A DNA stretch of 64,000 nt from Aerococcus urinaehominis (GCF_001543245.1 NZ_CP014163.1:1532387-1596386), one strand, 5' to 3'. Shown: positions 53,417-63,127, counted from the first letter of the stretch. The notes: a model not told the origin generated them from the sequence alone. Made by a program: numbers and translations.

Positions 53417-54679
53417 ATGTACAAAGACGATAATAACAACCCTGCTCATTGCTCGTTTTGTGGCAAGTCCCAGGACCAAGTTGATAGAATGATTGCCGGC
53501 CCAGATGTATTTATTTGTAATGAATGCGTCAGCCTAGCTGAAGAAATTATTGAACAAGAGGCCCTGCTTAGCGAAGTTGGTCAACCGACTTTTGATGTTG
53601 ATCCGCCTAAGCCGAGTGAAATTCGTGACCACTTGAATGATTATGTGATTGGCCAAGACCAGGCTAAGAAGAACCTGTCAGTAGCGGTTTACAACCACTA
53701 TAAGCGGGTATCAGCCAACTTGGACAAGCAAGGCGATGACCAAGTCGACCTGCAAAAATCTAATATTCTCTTGGTTGGTCCGACTGGTTCTGGTAAGACT
53801 TATTTAGCCCAAACCTTGGCTAAAATTCTCCAGGTTCCTTTTGCCATTGCTGATGCCACGAGCCTAACTGAGGCTGGTTATGTGGGTGAAGATGTGGAAA
53901 ATATCTTGCTCAAGCTCATGCAAGCGGCTGATTTCGACGTGGAGCGGGCTCAATACGGCATTATCTATGTCGATGAAATTGACAAGATTGCCCGCAAGTC
54001 AGAGAATGTCTCGATTACCCGCGATGTGTCTGGTGAGGGTGTGCAACAGGCCCTGCTAAAAATCTTAGAGGGTACGGTTGCCAATGTGCCGCCTCAAGGT
54101 GGGCGTAAACACCCCCAACAAGAGTTTATCCAGTTTGATACCACCAATGTCCTCTTTATTGTGGGCGGCGCCTTTGATGGCATCGAAGGGATTATCAAGG
54201 AACGCTTAGGTGAGCGGGTAATTGGATTTGGCCAGTCAGCTATTGATGAAAAGCTGGATGACCCTGACCAAGCCCTAGATTACTTGACCCCGCAAGACCT
54301 GCAAAAATATGGTTTGATTCCCGAGTTTATTGGCCGCTTACCGGTGATGGCCCACCTCAACAAGTTGACTGAGGAAGACCTGGTCCATATCTTAACCCAA
54401 CCTAAGAATGCCTTGGTAAAACAGTACCAACAGCTCTTTGCCATGGATGATGTCGAACTAGCCTTCACTGATGAGGCCCTGGCAGCCATTGCCAAGCTAG
54501 CCTTGGAACGTAAAACTGGAGCGCGGGGACTACGGTCGATTATTGAAGAGTCTATGCTGGATATTATGTTTGAAATCCCTAGCCGGGACGATGTGGCCAA
54601 GGTGGTTGTGACCGAATCAGTAATTAATGACAAGACCCAGCCCGAACTATACGGCCATGATGGCCAAGCCTTGGACTAA
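53417..54679 (+). CDS. clpX: ClpX, ATPase subunit of ClpXP protease
   Basis: A protein of about 420 residues. The N-terminal zinc domain has CSFCGKSQ and [13 protein letters not shown] (four Cys). The AAA+ domain has Walker A GPTGSGKT, the pore loop in [20 protein letters not shown], Walker [12 protein letters not shown], and sensor regions [15 protein letters not shown] and [15 protein letters not shown]. It unfolds substrates for ClpP. I prefer ATG 53417, 7 nt after gggag; ATG 53411 two codons earlier is too close. engB follows 15 nt later. Confidence 0.96.
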   Translation: MYKDDNNNPAHCSFCGKSQDQVDRMIAGPDVFICNECVSLAEEIIEQEALLSEVGQPTFDVDPPKPSEIRDHLNDYVIGQDQAKKNLSVAVYNHYKRVSANLDKQGDDQVDLQKSNILLVGPTGSGKTYLAQTLAKILQVPFAIADATSLTEAGYVGEDVENILLKLMQAADFDVERAQYGIIYVDEIDKIARKSENVSITRDVSGEGVQQALLKILEGTVANVPPQGGRKHPQQEFIQFDTTNVLFIVGGAFDGIEGIIKERLGERVIGFGQSAIDEKLDDPDQALDYLTPQDLQKYGLIPEFIGRLPVMAHLNKLTEEDLVHILTQPKNALVKQYQQLFAMDDVELAFTDEALAAIAKLALERKTGARGLRSIIEESMLDIMFEIPSRDDVAKVVVTESVINDKTQPELYGHDGQALD

Positions 54680-54694
54680 TTAGGGGAGGAAACC

Positions 54695-55300
54695 ATGCCT
54701 GTTCATATTCAAAATGCTGAATTTCTAATTTCAGCGGTTAGACCTGAACAATATCCTGACCCCGTCCTACCGGAAATTGCTCTGGCTGGTCGCTCCAATG
54801 TGGGTAAATCTTCTTTTATTAACAAGTTGATTGGCCGCAAGAAGTTGGCCCGGACTTCCAGTCAACCTGGTAAGACTCAGCAACTCAATTATTACCAGAT
54901 TGAGGATGCCTTTTACCTGGTCGATGTACCGGGCTATGGCTATGCCAAGGTGTCCAAAACGGAAAAGGAAAAGTGGGCCAAGATGCTGTCGCGCTATTTT
55001 GAGACCCGCCAAAATCTAGAAGCCGTTTTCCTCGTGGTTGACTTCCGTCATGAACCGCAAAAAAATGATATTCAAATGAAAGAATTTTTTGATGCCCATA
55101 ATATTCCTTACTTTGTCATCGCCACCAAAACGGACAAGGTGAAGAAATCCCAGTGGAACAAGCATCTGTCCCAAATTTACAAGGGGCTGGGCCTGGAAAC
55201 CATTGACCAGATCCTGCCCTTTTCATCGGAAACCGGTGAGGGTCGGGAAGAAGCCTGGGAAGTGATTGCTGCCCTGCTTGAAGGCGAGTATGACCAGTAA
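54695..55300 (+). CDS. engB: Ribosome biogenesis GTPase EngB/YsxC
   Basis: A 201-residue GTPase needed for 50S subunit assembly. G1 is GRSNVGKSSF, G2/switch I RTSSQPGKTQQLNYYQ, G3 DVPGYGYA, G4 TKTDK and G5 SSETGEG. Length and motifs match YsxC/YihA. ggggaggaaacc precedes ATG 54695. The clpX-engB pairing is conserved in Firmicutes. Confidence 0.96.
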   Translation: MPVHIQNAEFLISAVRPEQYPDPVLPEIALAGRSNVGKSSFINKLIGRKKLARTSSQPGKTQQLNYYQIEDAFYLVDVPGYGYAKVSKTEKEKWAKMLSRYFETRQNLEAVFLVVDFRHEPQKNDIQMKEFFDAHNIPYFVIATKTDKVKKSQWNKHLSQIYKGLGLETIDQILPFSSETGEGREEAWEVIAALLEGEYDQ

Positions 55301-55338
55301 GGGATCTGGGCCAGCAATTTTATAAGAGGGAGATGCCT

Positions 55339-57246
55339 GTGGCTAACTTTATTCCTAATGAAATTGTGAACCAAATAAAAGCTGAGGCCGATATCGTTGA
55401 TGTTATCGGCCAATTTGTCGACTTGGAAAAGCGGGGCAAGAACCATTTTGGCTACTGTCCCTTCCACGAAGAGAACACCCCCTCTTTTTCTGTCAATGAA
55501 GAAGACCAATTCTTCCACTGCTTTTCCTGTAAAAGGGGGGGCAATGTTTTTAGCTTTTTGATGGATTTGGAAAATTACTCTTTTCCTGAAGCTGTGGAAA
55601 AAACTGCTGAACTAGCTGGCATCCAGGTTGATTTTGACTTTGCCAGCCTCCACCAAGGGGGCCAGCATAACCAGGTCAACGCCAAGCACCAGCGCCTCTA
55701 CCAGCTCCATGCCAAGCTGGCTGACCTCTACCACTATTTGCTGACAGCCACTAAGGCTGGCGACCCAGGTCGGACTTATTTGGCCGAGCGGGGGCTGGAC
55801 CAGGAGACCATTAAAACCTACCAAATTGGCTATGCCCCTGACCAGTCAGACCTGATCTACCAGCAACTCCTGGCTGATGGCTTCACTAATGAAGAAATGC
55901 TGGCGGCTGGGGTCATGGTGGGACATGGCGACCGCCTGCAAGACCGTTTTCGCGGCCGGCTGATTTTCCCCCTCCGTGATGACCAGGGCCGGGTGGCTGC
56001 CTTTTCCGGCCGTTTATTCCAGGACCAGCTGGCTAACGACGAGGCTAGTGGCAGCCACCAGGCCAAGTACCTCAATAGCCCGGAGACCGAAATCTTCCAC
56101 AAACGGGACTTTCTCTTTAACCTGGATCTGGCCAAGCAAGAAGTGCGGCGGTCGGGGCAATTAGTCCTCTTTGAAGGCTTTATGGATGTGATTGCTGCCC
56201 ACCAGGCTGGTTTGAAAAACGGGGTGGCCTCCATGGGGACCAGCCTGACTGACCAACATATCCGGATTTTAAGCCAGCAGACCAAGCAAGTGGTGATCGC
56301 CTATGATGGTGACCGGGCTGGTTTGGATGCCAGCCAGCGGGCCCTGGACCATATCCGCCACCAGGCACCAAAACTTGAGGTCAGCCTGGTGGTCTTTCCC
56401 CAACAGCTGGACCCGGATGACTTTATCCAGCGGGAGGGGGCGGACCGTTTTCGTCAAGTCTTTAGTGACCAGCAGTTAACCCCTTTTAATTTCTTGCGCC
56501 TCTACTACCGGCGTAAGTACAACCTGTCCTTGGAGTGGGGCAAGTACCAGTATATCGAGGCCCTTTTAAGTGAAATTAAGCAGGCCCAGGACCCCCTTAA
56601 GCAGGAAATTTACCTGCAGGAATTGGCCCAGGACACCGATATTTCCTTGGAAACCTTGACCAAGCAACTCCAGCAGCTGGACCTGAGCCAGCCTAGCCCG
56701 TCCGGGTCAGCTGGCCAACCACCAGCGACTAGCGCTTCACCCTATGACCAGGTGAGCCTGGCACCCGCTAAGGCGCGTTCTAATTCGCTATTGGCGGATT
56801 ATTCCTTAGTTGAATTGTCTGAACTCCAGCTTTTCCACTATCTGTTATATGATCCGGAGGCCTGGTTGCAACTCGAATTAAAGGCCCCAGTTTTTATGAT
56901 GGCCACGCCCTTGATGCAGCGACTTTATATCCTGCTAGTGGCCTACCGGGACCAGCTGGCGGACCCCAGTTTACTGGATGCGGGTGACTTTTTAGACCAC
57001 TTGGTCAACCGTGATGAGCAAGAGCGCTTGGTGATTGCCATGCAAATTGGCGGACCAGCCAAGTTAAGTGCTGACCTCTTGACAGATTTATTGTATAATA
57101 TCTCTACCCGGGCCCAACTAGAGGCCCGTAAAGATGAATTACTTTCACAAGCCCAAGAAGCAGGCCTGGCAAATGATTTTAGCCGGCAAGCTGATCTTTA
57201 TACGGCCTACCTAGATGTATTGCGTCAGTTAAAGAAATTATCATGA
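55339..57246 (+). CDS. dnaG: DNA primase
   Basis: A protein of about 635 residues. The zinc-binding domain contains HFGYCPFHEENTPSFSV and FHCFSCKRGGNVFSFLMDLE (CHC2 type). The RNA polymerase core follows, with the Toprim motifs VLFEGFMDVIAAHQAG and VVIAYDGDRAGLDAS. The C-terminal helicase-binding domain is helical. The start is uncertain: agagggag abuts ATG 55333, so GTG 55339 (MANFIPNEIV...) has better spacing and matches the usual N-terminus. rpoD follows 15 bp after. Confidence 0.95.
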   Translation: MANFIPNEIVNQIKAEADIVDVIGQFVDLEKRGKNHFGYCPFHEENTPSFSVNEEDQFFHCFSCKRGGNVFSFLMDLENYSFPEAVEKTAELAGIQVDFDFASLHQGGQHNQVNAKHQRLYQLHAKLADLYHYLLTATKAGDPGRTYLAERGLDQETIKTYQIGYAPDQSDLIYQQLLADGFTNEEMLAAGVMVGHGDRLQDRFRGRLIFPLRDDQGRVAAFSGRLFQDQLANDEASGSHQAKYLNSPETEIFHKRDFLFNLDLAKQEVRRSGQLVLFEGFMDVIAAHQAGLKNGVASMGTSLTDQHIRILSQQTKQVVIAYDGDRAGLDASQRALDHIRHQAPKLEVSLVVFPQQLDPDDFIQREGADRFRQVFSDQQLTPFNFLRLYYRRKYNLSLEWGKYQYIEALLSEIKQAQDPLKQEIYLQELAQDTDISLETLTKQLQQLDLSQPSPSGSAGQPPATSASPYDQVSLAPAKARSNSLLADYSLVELSELQLFHYLLYDPEAWLQLELKAPVFMMATPLMQRLYILLVAYRDQLADPSLLDAGDFLDHLVNRDEQERLVIAMQIGGPAKLSADLLTDLLYNISTRAQLEARKDELLSQAQEAGLANDFSRQADLYTAYLDVLRQLKKLS

Positions 57247-57261
57247 TAGGAGCTGAACTTA

Positions 57262-58392
57262 ATGGCCAAAAAAACAGTTGATGGTGTAAGCTACAGTCAG
57301 GCCGTCAAGGACTTGATTGCTAAGAAAAAAATGCTAGGAGAAATCCACTACCAAGAACTAGCCGATGATCTCGCCCAACCCTACCAGTTAGATGACCAGG
57401 AAATGGACGAACTCATTGACAAGCTTGAGGACCAGGGTATTGCTGTTGTTGATGATGATGGCGGCCCAACCCAGCGTCAATTAAAAAATGAGGACCGGGA
57501 TGATAAAAAGAAAAAGGATAAGGATGATGAGGTTGATGAAACCCAAATTCCTTCTAACGTTAAAATTAACGACCCCGTCCGCATGTACCTTAAAGAAATC
57601 GGCCGGGTAGACCTCTTAACCGCCGACGAAGAAGTGGCCTTGGCCAAGCGGATTGAAGAGGGTGACCCAATTGCCAAGCAAGAATTGGCTGAGGCCAACT
57701 TACGTTTGGTGGTTTCAATCGCTAAACGCTATGTGGGCCGGGGCATGTCCTTCCTTGATTTGATTCAAGAGGGTAACATGGGTCTGATGAAGGCTGTGGA
57801 AAAATTCGACTATACCAAGGGCTTTAAGTTCTCTACTTATGCCACTTGGTGGATTCGCCAAGCCATCACCCGGGCTATTGCCGACCAAGCCCGGACCATC
57901 CGGATTCCGGTCCACATGGTGGAAACCATTAATAAATTAGTCCGCATCCAGCGGCAATTATTACAGGATTTAGGTCGGGAACCTACCCCAGAAGAAATTG
58001 GGGCTGAGATGGACCTGCCAACCGAAAAAGTTCGGGAAATCTTGAAGATTGCCCAAGAACCAGTCTCCCTGGAAACGCCAATCGGTGAAGAAGATGATTC
58101 CCACTTGGGTGACTTTATCGAAGACCAGGATGCGACCAGTCCAGTGGAACATACCTCCCAAGAATTGCTGAAAGAGCAATTAAATGAGGTATTAGATACC
58201 CTGACTGACCGGGAAGAAAATGTCTTGCGCCTGCGTTTTGGCCTTGAAGATGGCCAGTCTAAGACCTTGGAGCAAGTTGGCCAACAATTTGGTGTGACCC
58301 GGGAACGGATCCGCCAAATTGAAGCTAAAGCTTTGCGCAAACTGCGCCACCCAAGCCGGTCTAAACAACTCAAAGACTTCTTGGAAGACTAA
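57262..58392 (+). CDS. rpoD: Primary sigma factor RpoD (sigma A)
   Basis: A 376-residue sigma-70 factor. Region 1.1 is short, with a charged linker (about 76-92). Region 1.2/2 includes [40 protein letters not shown], then [20 protein letters not shown]. Region 3 and region 4 ([20 protein letters not shown], then [20 protein letters not shown]) are intact. It follows dnaG in the classical macromolecular synthesis operon, here without rpsU. A hairpin-repeat array starts at the very next base after its stop. Confidence 0.97.
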   Translation: MAKKTVDGVSYSQAVKDLIAKKKMLGEIHYQELADDLAQPYQLDDQEMDELIDKLEDQGIAVVDDDGGPTQRQLKNEDRDDKKKKDKDDEVDETQIPSNVKINDPVRMYLKEIGRVDLLTADEEVALAKRIEEGDPIAKQELAEANLRLVVSIAKRYVGRGMSFLDLIQEGNMGLMKAVEKFDYTKGFKFSTYATWWIRQAITRAIADQARTIRIPVHMVETINKLVRIQRQLLQDLGREPTPEEIGAEMDLPTEKVREILKIAQEPVSLETPIGEEDDSHLGDFIEDQDATSPVEHTSQELLKEQLNEVLDTLTDREENVLRLRFGLEDGQSKTLEQVGQQFGVTRERIRQIEAKALRKLRHPSRSKQLKDFLED

Positions 58393-58660
58393 CAGGGTGT
58401 GAGGCTGGGCGTTTAGGCAGGGACCACTGGAAGGAATTAGTCCAATAGCTGCAAGCTATTGAGACTAATTTCTGAAGTGGCGCCATGCCTGCCCAGCCGA
58501 ACTCGACTAAACCAGGGTGTGAGTTTTGGCGCTTAGACCAGGATCCTTGGAGCACCAGACAAGCAATATCACAGATATTGTCTTGACTGGTGTGAAAGGA
58601 CTGCTGGTCTGCCAAAGCGAACCCAACTAAACCAGGGTGTGAGCTTTGGCACTCAGGAAA
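58393..58660 (+). repeat. Stop-codon-adjacent hairpin repeat array D (two full units plus partial unit)
   Basis: It starts immediately after the rpoD stop TAA with cagggtgtgag. agggtgtgag occurs at 58394, 58514 and 58634, period 120. Unit D1 arms: ggctgggc / gcccagcc, ccact / agtgg, aattagtc / gactaatt, aatagct / agctatt. Unit D2 arms: tttggc / gccaaa, agaccag / ctggtct, tcctt / aagga, aatatc / gatatt. Linker sequences gaactcgactaaacc and gaacccaactaaacc precede the next copy. The third unit breaks off after about 30 bp. Confidence 0.88.
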
Positions 58661-58672
58661 ATTAATGCACAT

Positions 58673-58709
58673 GAAAAAGGCTGTGGCCCTGCGTCACAGC
58701 CTTTTTTGT
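58673..58709. terminator. Bidirectional terminator
   Basis: Stem aaaaaggctgtg (58674-58685) with cacagcctttttt (58695-58707). It lies downstream of the rpoD repeat array and of the convergent small membrane protein gene. Confidence 0.88.
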
Positions 58710-58720
58710 TTATTATGAGT

Positions 58721-58960
58721 TTACTTTAGAAAAACTTGGGTCAACATGAGAAGAAAAATGACTAGGTTGCCTGCGAAAATTGACCAGCGCCACTTTTTAT
58801 CAAAGAGGTTGAGGGCAAAAACCAGGCCCACCAGGGGTATTAATAGACTAATGGTCTGGTTAACCAGGCTGAGTTCTTGGGGCGTCCGGCCCAGTTGCAA
58901 GCCAGCGTAAATCAAACTGAGGGCTGTCATCATCAGGGCGTTGCGTTTCTTTTTATCCAT
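58721..58960 (-). CDS. Small hypothetical membrane protein
   Basis: A 79-residue protein with about three hydrophobic segments (MMTALSLIYAGLQLG; ISLLIPLVGLVFALNLF; SIFAGNLVIFLLMLTQVFL) and a basic start MDKKKRNA. I do not recognise a family. aaggagtgg lies upstream of ATG 58960. It is convergent with rpoD and divergent from murB. Confidence 0.65.
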   Translation of the reverse strand: MDKKKRNALMMTALSLIYAGLQLGRTPQELSLVNQTISLLIPLVGLVFALNLFDKKWRWSIFAGNLVIFLLMLTQVFLK

Positions 58961-59104
58961 ACTTCCACTCCTTAAACTTTACTTTCTTATCATACTTAAC
59001 TTGGTCAAAAAAAGATACTAATTTCTCCTCAGATAGTTATTTAAGCCTTGTTTATGGTAAGATGAAGGGGTACTTTAAAAGAGATAAGATGGGGGATTTA
59101 TAAG

Positions 59105-60007
59105 ATGAATCGCGCTGATTTACAAGCGACCTTTCCTAATAGTGAAATAAAATTTGACGAACCCTTGAATAACTATTCCTATACTAAAACTGGTGGTCCA
59201 GGGGATGCGGTGGCCTTCCCCACTTCAATCCATGAGGTGGCTGCCCTGGTTAAGTATGCCCAAGACCATGATATCCCAGTCCTTGTTTTGGGTAACGCTT
59301 CTAATATCATTGTCCGTGATGGCGGCGTGGCTGGTTTGGTCTTAATTTTAACCAAGATGAAGACCGTGGTTGTTAATGACCAGGAAATTGTTGCGGATGC
59401 CGGGGCCGAAATTATACGGGTCAGCCAAATTGCCCGCGATCACAGTTTAACTGGCTTGGAATTCGCGTGTGGCATTCCTGGCTCAATTGGCGGCGCCATT
59501 TATATGAACGCGGGCGCTTACGGTGGCGAAGTCCAAACCGTGGTTAAGTCAGCAACCGTCGTCAGTCCAAGTGGCGATATTAAAGAAATGTCCAACCAGG
59601 ATTTAGATTTTGCCTACCGCCACTCTAGTATCCAGGATACGGGTGACATTGTGGTGCAAGTGACCTTTGCACTTACCCCTGGCGACCAGGCAAAGATTAC
59701 CGCTAAGATGGCTGAACTCACTGATTTGCGAGAATCCAAGCAGCCCTTGGAATATCCTTCATGTGGCTCAGTCTTTAAACGGCCGGCGGGATACTTTACT
59801 GGCAAGTTGATCCAGGAAGCGGGCTTGCAGGGCTACACCATTGGTGGCGTCCAAGTGTCGAAAAAGCATGCTGGTTTTATGGTTAACATTGATGAAGGTA
59901 CGGCAACTGACTATATTGACCTGATTGCTCATGTCCAAGCAGTCATCAAGGAAAAAGACGGGGTCGACTTGGAGCCTGAAGTGAGAATTATTGGCCGCGA
60001 AAAATAG
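59105..60007 (+). CDS. murB: UDP-N-acetylenolpyruvoylglucosamine reductase
   Basis: A 300-residue FAD enzyme of peptidoglycan precursor synthesis. FAD-binding motifs are [14 protein letters not shown] and [36 protein letters not shown] follows, then the active-site Ser in [15 protein letters not shown] and Glu in [11 protein letters not shown]. It is the type IIb form common in Gram-positives. The next gene starts 11 nt after its stop. Confidence 0.96.
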   Translation: MNRADLQATFPNSEIKFDEPLNNYSYTKTGGPGDAVAFPTSIHEVAALVKYAQDHDIPVLVLGNASNIIVRDGGVAGLVLILTKMKTVVVNDQEIVADAGAEIIRVSQIARDHSLTGLEFACGIPGSIGGAIYMNAGAYGGEVQTVVKSATVVSPSGDIKEMSNQDLDFAYRHSSIQDTGDIVVQVTFALTPGDQAKITAKMAELTDLRESKQPLEYPSCGSVFKRPAGYFTGKLIQEAGLQGYTIGGVQVSKKHAGFMVNIDEGTATDYIDLIAHVQAVIKEKDGVDLEPEVRIIGREK

Positions 60008-60017
60008 GAGGGATGAG

Positions 60018-61622
60018 ATGGACAAGACAGCCTGGATTACTTTCCGTAATTTTAACTTTTCCTATGCCCAGGAAGGGGAGCCGACGCTTAGAGACCTGAA
60101 TATCTCGCTCTACCGCGGGGAAAAATTATTAATTCTGGGGGCCTCAGGTTCAGGTAAGTCTACCTTTGTCCGCGCCCTCAACAATAGCCTGGGCCAGGCG
60201 CCCTACCAGGGCCGGCTAGAAGGTCAAGTGGACCGGCAACCAGTTGATGTGGTCACCATTACTGGTGGCATGGTGGCTGCTTATATAAATGACCGGCAAC
60301 TTGACCTCTTTAGCCAAAATGATCTAGTGGTCATGATGGACCAGCTAGCAGCCAAGCAGGGCCTTGAACTAGCTGGGGCGAATAAGGTTTATGTTTTTGA
60401 TGAACCCCTGTCTAACCTGTCGCCACGGATGGCCCACCAGTTTATTGATGCCCTGGATGACCTCTACGTGGCCAAGGGCAAGACCATTGTGATTGTTGAA
60501 CACCGGCTGGAACAGGTCATGAGCCGGCATATTGACCGGGTCTTGGTCTTCTCTACAGGGCAAATTGTTTATGACGGGCCCTTGGTCCAACTCTTTAAGT
60601 TGCATAACTTGATTGAGTTTGGTATCCGGGAACCCCTCTATATTAAGGCTTTGAATTACGCCGGTTATCCCTTGAACCAGACCCATAATTTGACCTCAGC
60701 CAAGTATATCTTTGGTAAAAACATGCGGCAGACCTTGGAAAATTGGGTCAACTTGATTCCTAGCATGGCCAAGACCAGCAAGGGTGAGGAGCTGGTTCGC
60801 TTGACAGGGGTGACCTACCAGTACCCTGATACTGGGCGGCAGGCCCTCAAGGGGGTTGACCTCTCGATTTATCAGGGGGAAATTGTAGCTTTGGTAGGTG
60901 GCAATGGGTCGGGGAAAACAACCCTAGCAAAGATCCTCCACCAGGACCTGGCGGCTGACCAGGGGACTTATTACTTAGATGGTCAGCCCTTGGACCACAT
61001 TTCACCTAGCCAGGCCCATGACCAGGGAATTGTCTATATTCCTCAGGATGTCAATGCCAGCCTAGGTGATGACCAGGTCCGGGTCAAGGACTATCTGCAG
61101 GGGATTTTAGACCAAGCGGGTCAGACCAGCCTGGACCAGAGTGCTTTTAAGGATATTCAAGAAGTCTTAAAGGTTCTGGGATTGAGCTTTGCTGGTGATA
61201 TGCCGATCTATACCCTATCTTATGGGCAAAAGCACCGCTTGTTGATGGCCGGGGCCTTGATTTTGAACCCGCGCTTGATTATTATGGATGATCCCACCCA
61301 GGGCCAGGACTACAAGCATTATGTGGAACTCATGCAGTACCTGACCGACCTCAATCAGGAGTATGGGATGACCATCCTGATTAATACCCATGACGTTTAT
61401 GTTCTCTTACAATATGCTAGCCGGATTGTGGTGATTGAAGCTGGTCAAATTATTGCCGATGGTGAGGCAATCAATATTGTGACCGACCCCAAAGTGGTCC
61501 GCCACTCCGCCTTGACCGAGTCCAGCCTCTACCTGTTCGCTAGGCAAATTGGTCTAGTTGACCCCTATGGCTTTATGCGCAAGCTCCTGGACTATGACCG
61601 AGAAATGCAAAGATTTATGTAA
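60018..61622 (+). CDS. ECF/CbiO-type ABC ATPase with two domains, first one degenerate
   Basis: A 534-residue protein with two ATPase domains in tandem, as in YkoD. Domain 1 keeps Walker A GASGSGKST and Walker B VYVFDEPLSNLSP, but only about 80 residues separate them (about 120 is normal), and no LSGGQ signature or clear Q-loop can be found. Domain 2 has Walker A GGNGSGKTT, Q-loop YIPQDVNA, signature LSYGQKHRLLM and Walker B IIMDDPTQGQD, with Asp in place of the catalytic Glu. No T or S component gene is adjacent. ATG 60018 follows ggaggg. A long hairpin-repeat array follows its stop. Confidence 0.8.
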   Translation: MDKTAWITFRNFNFSYAQEGEPTLRDLNISLYRGEKLLILGASGSGKSTFVRALNNSLGQAPYQGRLEGQVDRQPVDVVTITGGMVAAYINDRQLDLFSQNDLVVMMDQLAAKQGLELAGANKVYVFDEPLSNLSPRMAHQFIDALDDLYVAKGKTIVIVEHRLEQVMSRHIDRVLVFSTGQIVYDGPLVQLFKLHNLIEFGIREPLYIKALNYAGYPLNQTHNLTSAKYIFGKNMRQTLENWVNLIPSMAKTSKGEELVRLTGVTYQYPDTGRQALKGVDLSIYQGEIVALVGGNGSGKTTLAKILHQDLAADQGTYYLDGQPLDHISPSQAHDQGIVYIPQDVNASLGDDQVRVKDYLQGILDQAGQTSLDQSAFKDIQEVLKVLGLSFAGDMPIYTLSYGQKHRLLMAGALILNPRLIIMDDPTQGQDYKHYVELMQYLTDLNQEYGMTILINTHDVYVLLQYASRIVVIEAGQIIADGEAINIVTDPKVVRHSALTESSLYLFARQIGLVDPYGFMRKLLDYDREMQRFM

Positions 61623-62015
61623 AAGGGTGTGAGAATCGGCGTTTAGGAATGAATCACTGGAAGGAATCGGACCAATATCTGCAAGATATTGTGTCAGATT
61701 TCTGAAGTGACTTCATTCCTGCCGATTCGAGCCCGACTAAAACAAGGGTGTGACAAGAAGCGTTCTGAACTGAATCGTTGGAGCTAGGCAGACCAATAGC
61801 TGCAAGCTATTGCGTCAGCCTAGTGAAATGACTTCAGTTCAGCTTCTAGGAACCCGACTAAAACAGGGTGTGAGGCTGGGCGTTTAGGCATGGACCACTG
61901 GAAGGAATTAGCCCTATAGCTGATAAGCTATTGCGACTAATTTCTGAAGTGGCGCCATGCCTGCCCAGTCTAACCCGACTAAAACAGGGTGTGAGGCGCA
62001 GCAGGCTAACTTGCT
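61623..62015 (+). repeat. Stop-codon-adjacent hairpin repeat array E (three full units plus partial unit)
   Basis: It starts directly after the ATPase gene's stop TAA. agggtgtga(g/c) occurs at 61624, 61745, 61866 and 61986, periods 121, 121 and 120. E1 arms: gaatcggc / gccgattc, aggaatga / tcattcct, aatatct / agatatt. E2 arms: gaagc / gcttc, tgaactga / tcagttca, ctaggc / gcctag, aatagct / agctatt. E3 arms: ctgggc / gcccag, aggcatgg / ccatgcct, ccact / agtgg. Linkers read gaacccgactaaaac or close variants. The fourth unit is partial. Confidence 0.9.
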
Positions 62016-62040
62016 TGCAAGCACCATTGATTAAATAAAG

Positions 62041-62070
62041 AGGGCTAGGACAGCACTGTCCTAGCCCTTT
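62041..62070 (+). terminator. Terminator between array E and azlC
   Basis: Perfect stem agggctaggacag (62041-62053) with ctgtcctagccct (62056-62068), a two-base spacer and a short T run. Confidence 0.8.
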
Positions 62071-62103
62071 GAGCCAAATTTGAGTGATTAAGGAAGTGAA
62101 GGC

Positions 62104-62814
62104 ATGCAATTATTTTTATCGGGCTGTAAAAAGGCCTTGCCGGTAGCGATTGGCTACCTACCGATTGGGCTGGCTTGTGGCCTACTTTTATTCCAGGCTG
62201 GATTTAGTTTGGGGCAGATTGCTTTAATGTCGATTTTGGTGCTTTCAGGCGCCTCCCAGTTTATGCTGGCCGGTCTGGTGAGCCAGGGTTTGGGCACCTG
62301 GGAAATTATGCTAATCCTTCTGGCCCTCCACTTACGGTCAATTGTCCTGACTTCAACCCAGGCTGCTTATTACCAAGGTGTCAGCAATTGGCAGATGGCC
62401 CTTTTAGGTTTTGCGGTAACTGATGAAAGCTTTGCCGTCAATATGACCCAACTGGAACTAGCCCATGAAAAGCCGGGCCAAACTTGGACCTATACCCAGG
62501 CCCTGGCCGTCAACCTGACCAGTCAACTCGCCTGGCTTGTTGCCACTTGGCTAGGCGGTTTGACGGCCTTGTGGGGTGGCTTAACCCTACCGACCGACAT
62601 CTTGAATTATGTGTTGACTGCGATGTTTATCGGCCTCTTGGTGATGCAGGTTAAAACCCGGGCCCAGGTGTCGCTCGTCGCCTTTACCAGTATTTTGGTG
62701 GTGACTCTGATGGTTATTTTTGACCATAGTCTGGTGATAGTAGCCGCGGCGCTAGCATCTGCCTACCTGGCCTTTCATTATCTAGATAGAAGGAGGGGGG
62801 TACGTCATGAATAA
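62104..62814 (+). CDS. azlC: Branched-chain amino acid exporter large subunit AzlC
   Basis: A 236-residue protein with about seven membrane segments, matching AzlC/YgaZ: KKALPVAIGYLPIGLACGLL, then LSGASQFMLAGLVSQG and the motif LRSIVLTSTQAAYY. With AzlD it exports branched-chain amino acids or analogues such as azaleucine. gaagtgaaggc precedes ATG 62104. It overlaps azlD by 8 bp. Confidence 0.92.
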   Translation: MQLFLSGCKKALPVAIGYLPIGLACGLLLFQAGFSLGQIALMSILVLSGASQFMLAGLVSQGLGTWEIMLILLALHLRSIVLTSTQAAYYQGVSNWQMALLGFAVTDESFAVNMTQLELAHEKPGQTWTYTQALAVNLTSQLAWLVATWLGGLTALWGGLTLPTDILNYVLTAMFIGLLVMQVKTRAQVSLVAFTSILVVTLMVIFDHSLVIVAAALASAYLAFHYLDRRRGVRHE

Positions 62815-63127
62815 GTGGTGGCTGATTATCATTTTAGGTAGTTTGACCAGTTTGATGCGGATTGTGCCGGCTCTCATGGTAAACCGTGGGCCACTCAATC
62901 CCAGCCTGCGTCAATTTATGGCCTACATTCCCTTGACTATATTCACTTGTCTGGTGGCTACTGACCTCTTCTTCTGGCAAGGGGACTTAGCCTTAAACCC
63001 CTTGGTTAATCTCAAGCTAATCCCTGGTCTGGTGGCTGGGCTAGTGGCCTACTATCGTAAGGATATTATGGCTACTATGGTCGCTGGCACCCTAGCTTTT
63101 GCGGTTTGTTACTATCTGTTAGGTTGA
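62807..63127 (+). CDS. azlD: Branched-chain amino acid exporter small subunit AzlD
   Basis: A 106-residue protein with three to four membrane segments, matching AzlD/YgaH: ILGSLTSLMRIVPALMVNRG and FMAYIPLTIFTCLVATDLFF. The start lies inside the azlC 3' end, which signals translational coupling. It is the last complete gene of the window. Confidence 0.9.
   Translation: MNKWWLIIILGSLTSLMRIVPALMVNRGPLNPSLRQFMAYIPLTIFTCLVATDLFFWQGDLALNPLVNLKLIPGLVAGLVAYYRKDIMATMVAGTLAFAVCYYLLG

Noticed and set aside
58393-62015. CRISPR array
   Set aside because: Constant junctions and variable inserts recall a CRISPR, but the inserts are 90-100 bp palindromes shared between loci, the arrays have only 1-3 units, and no cas gene is present.
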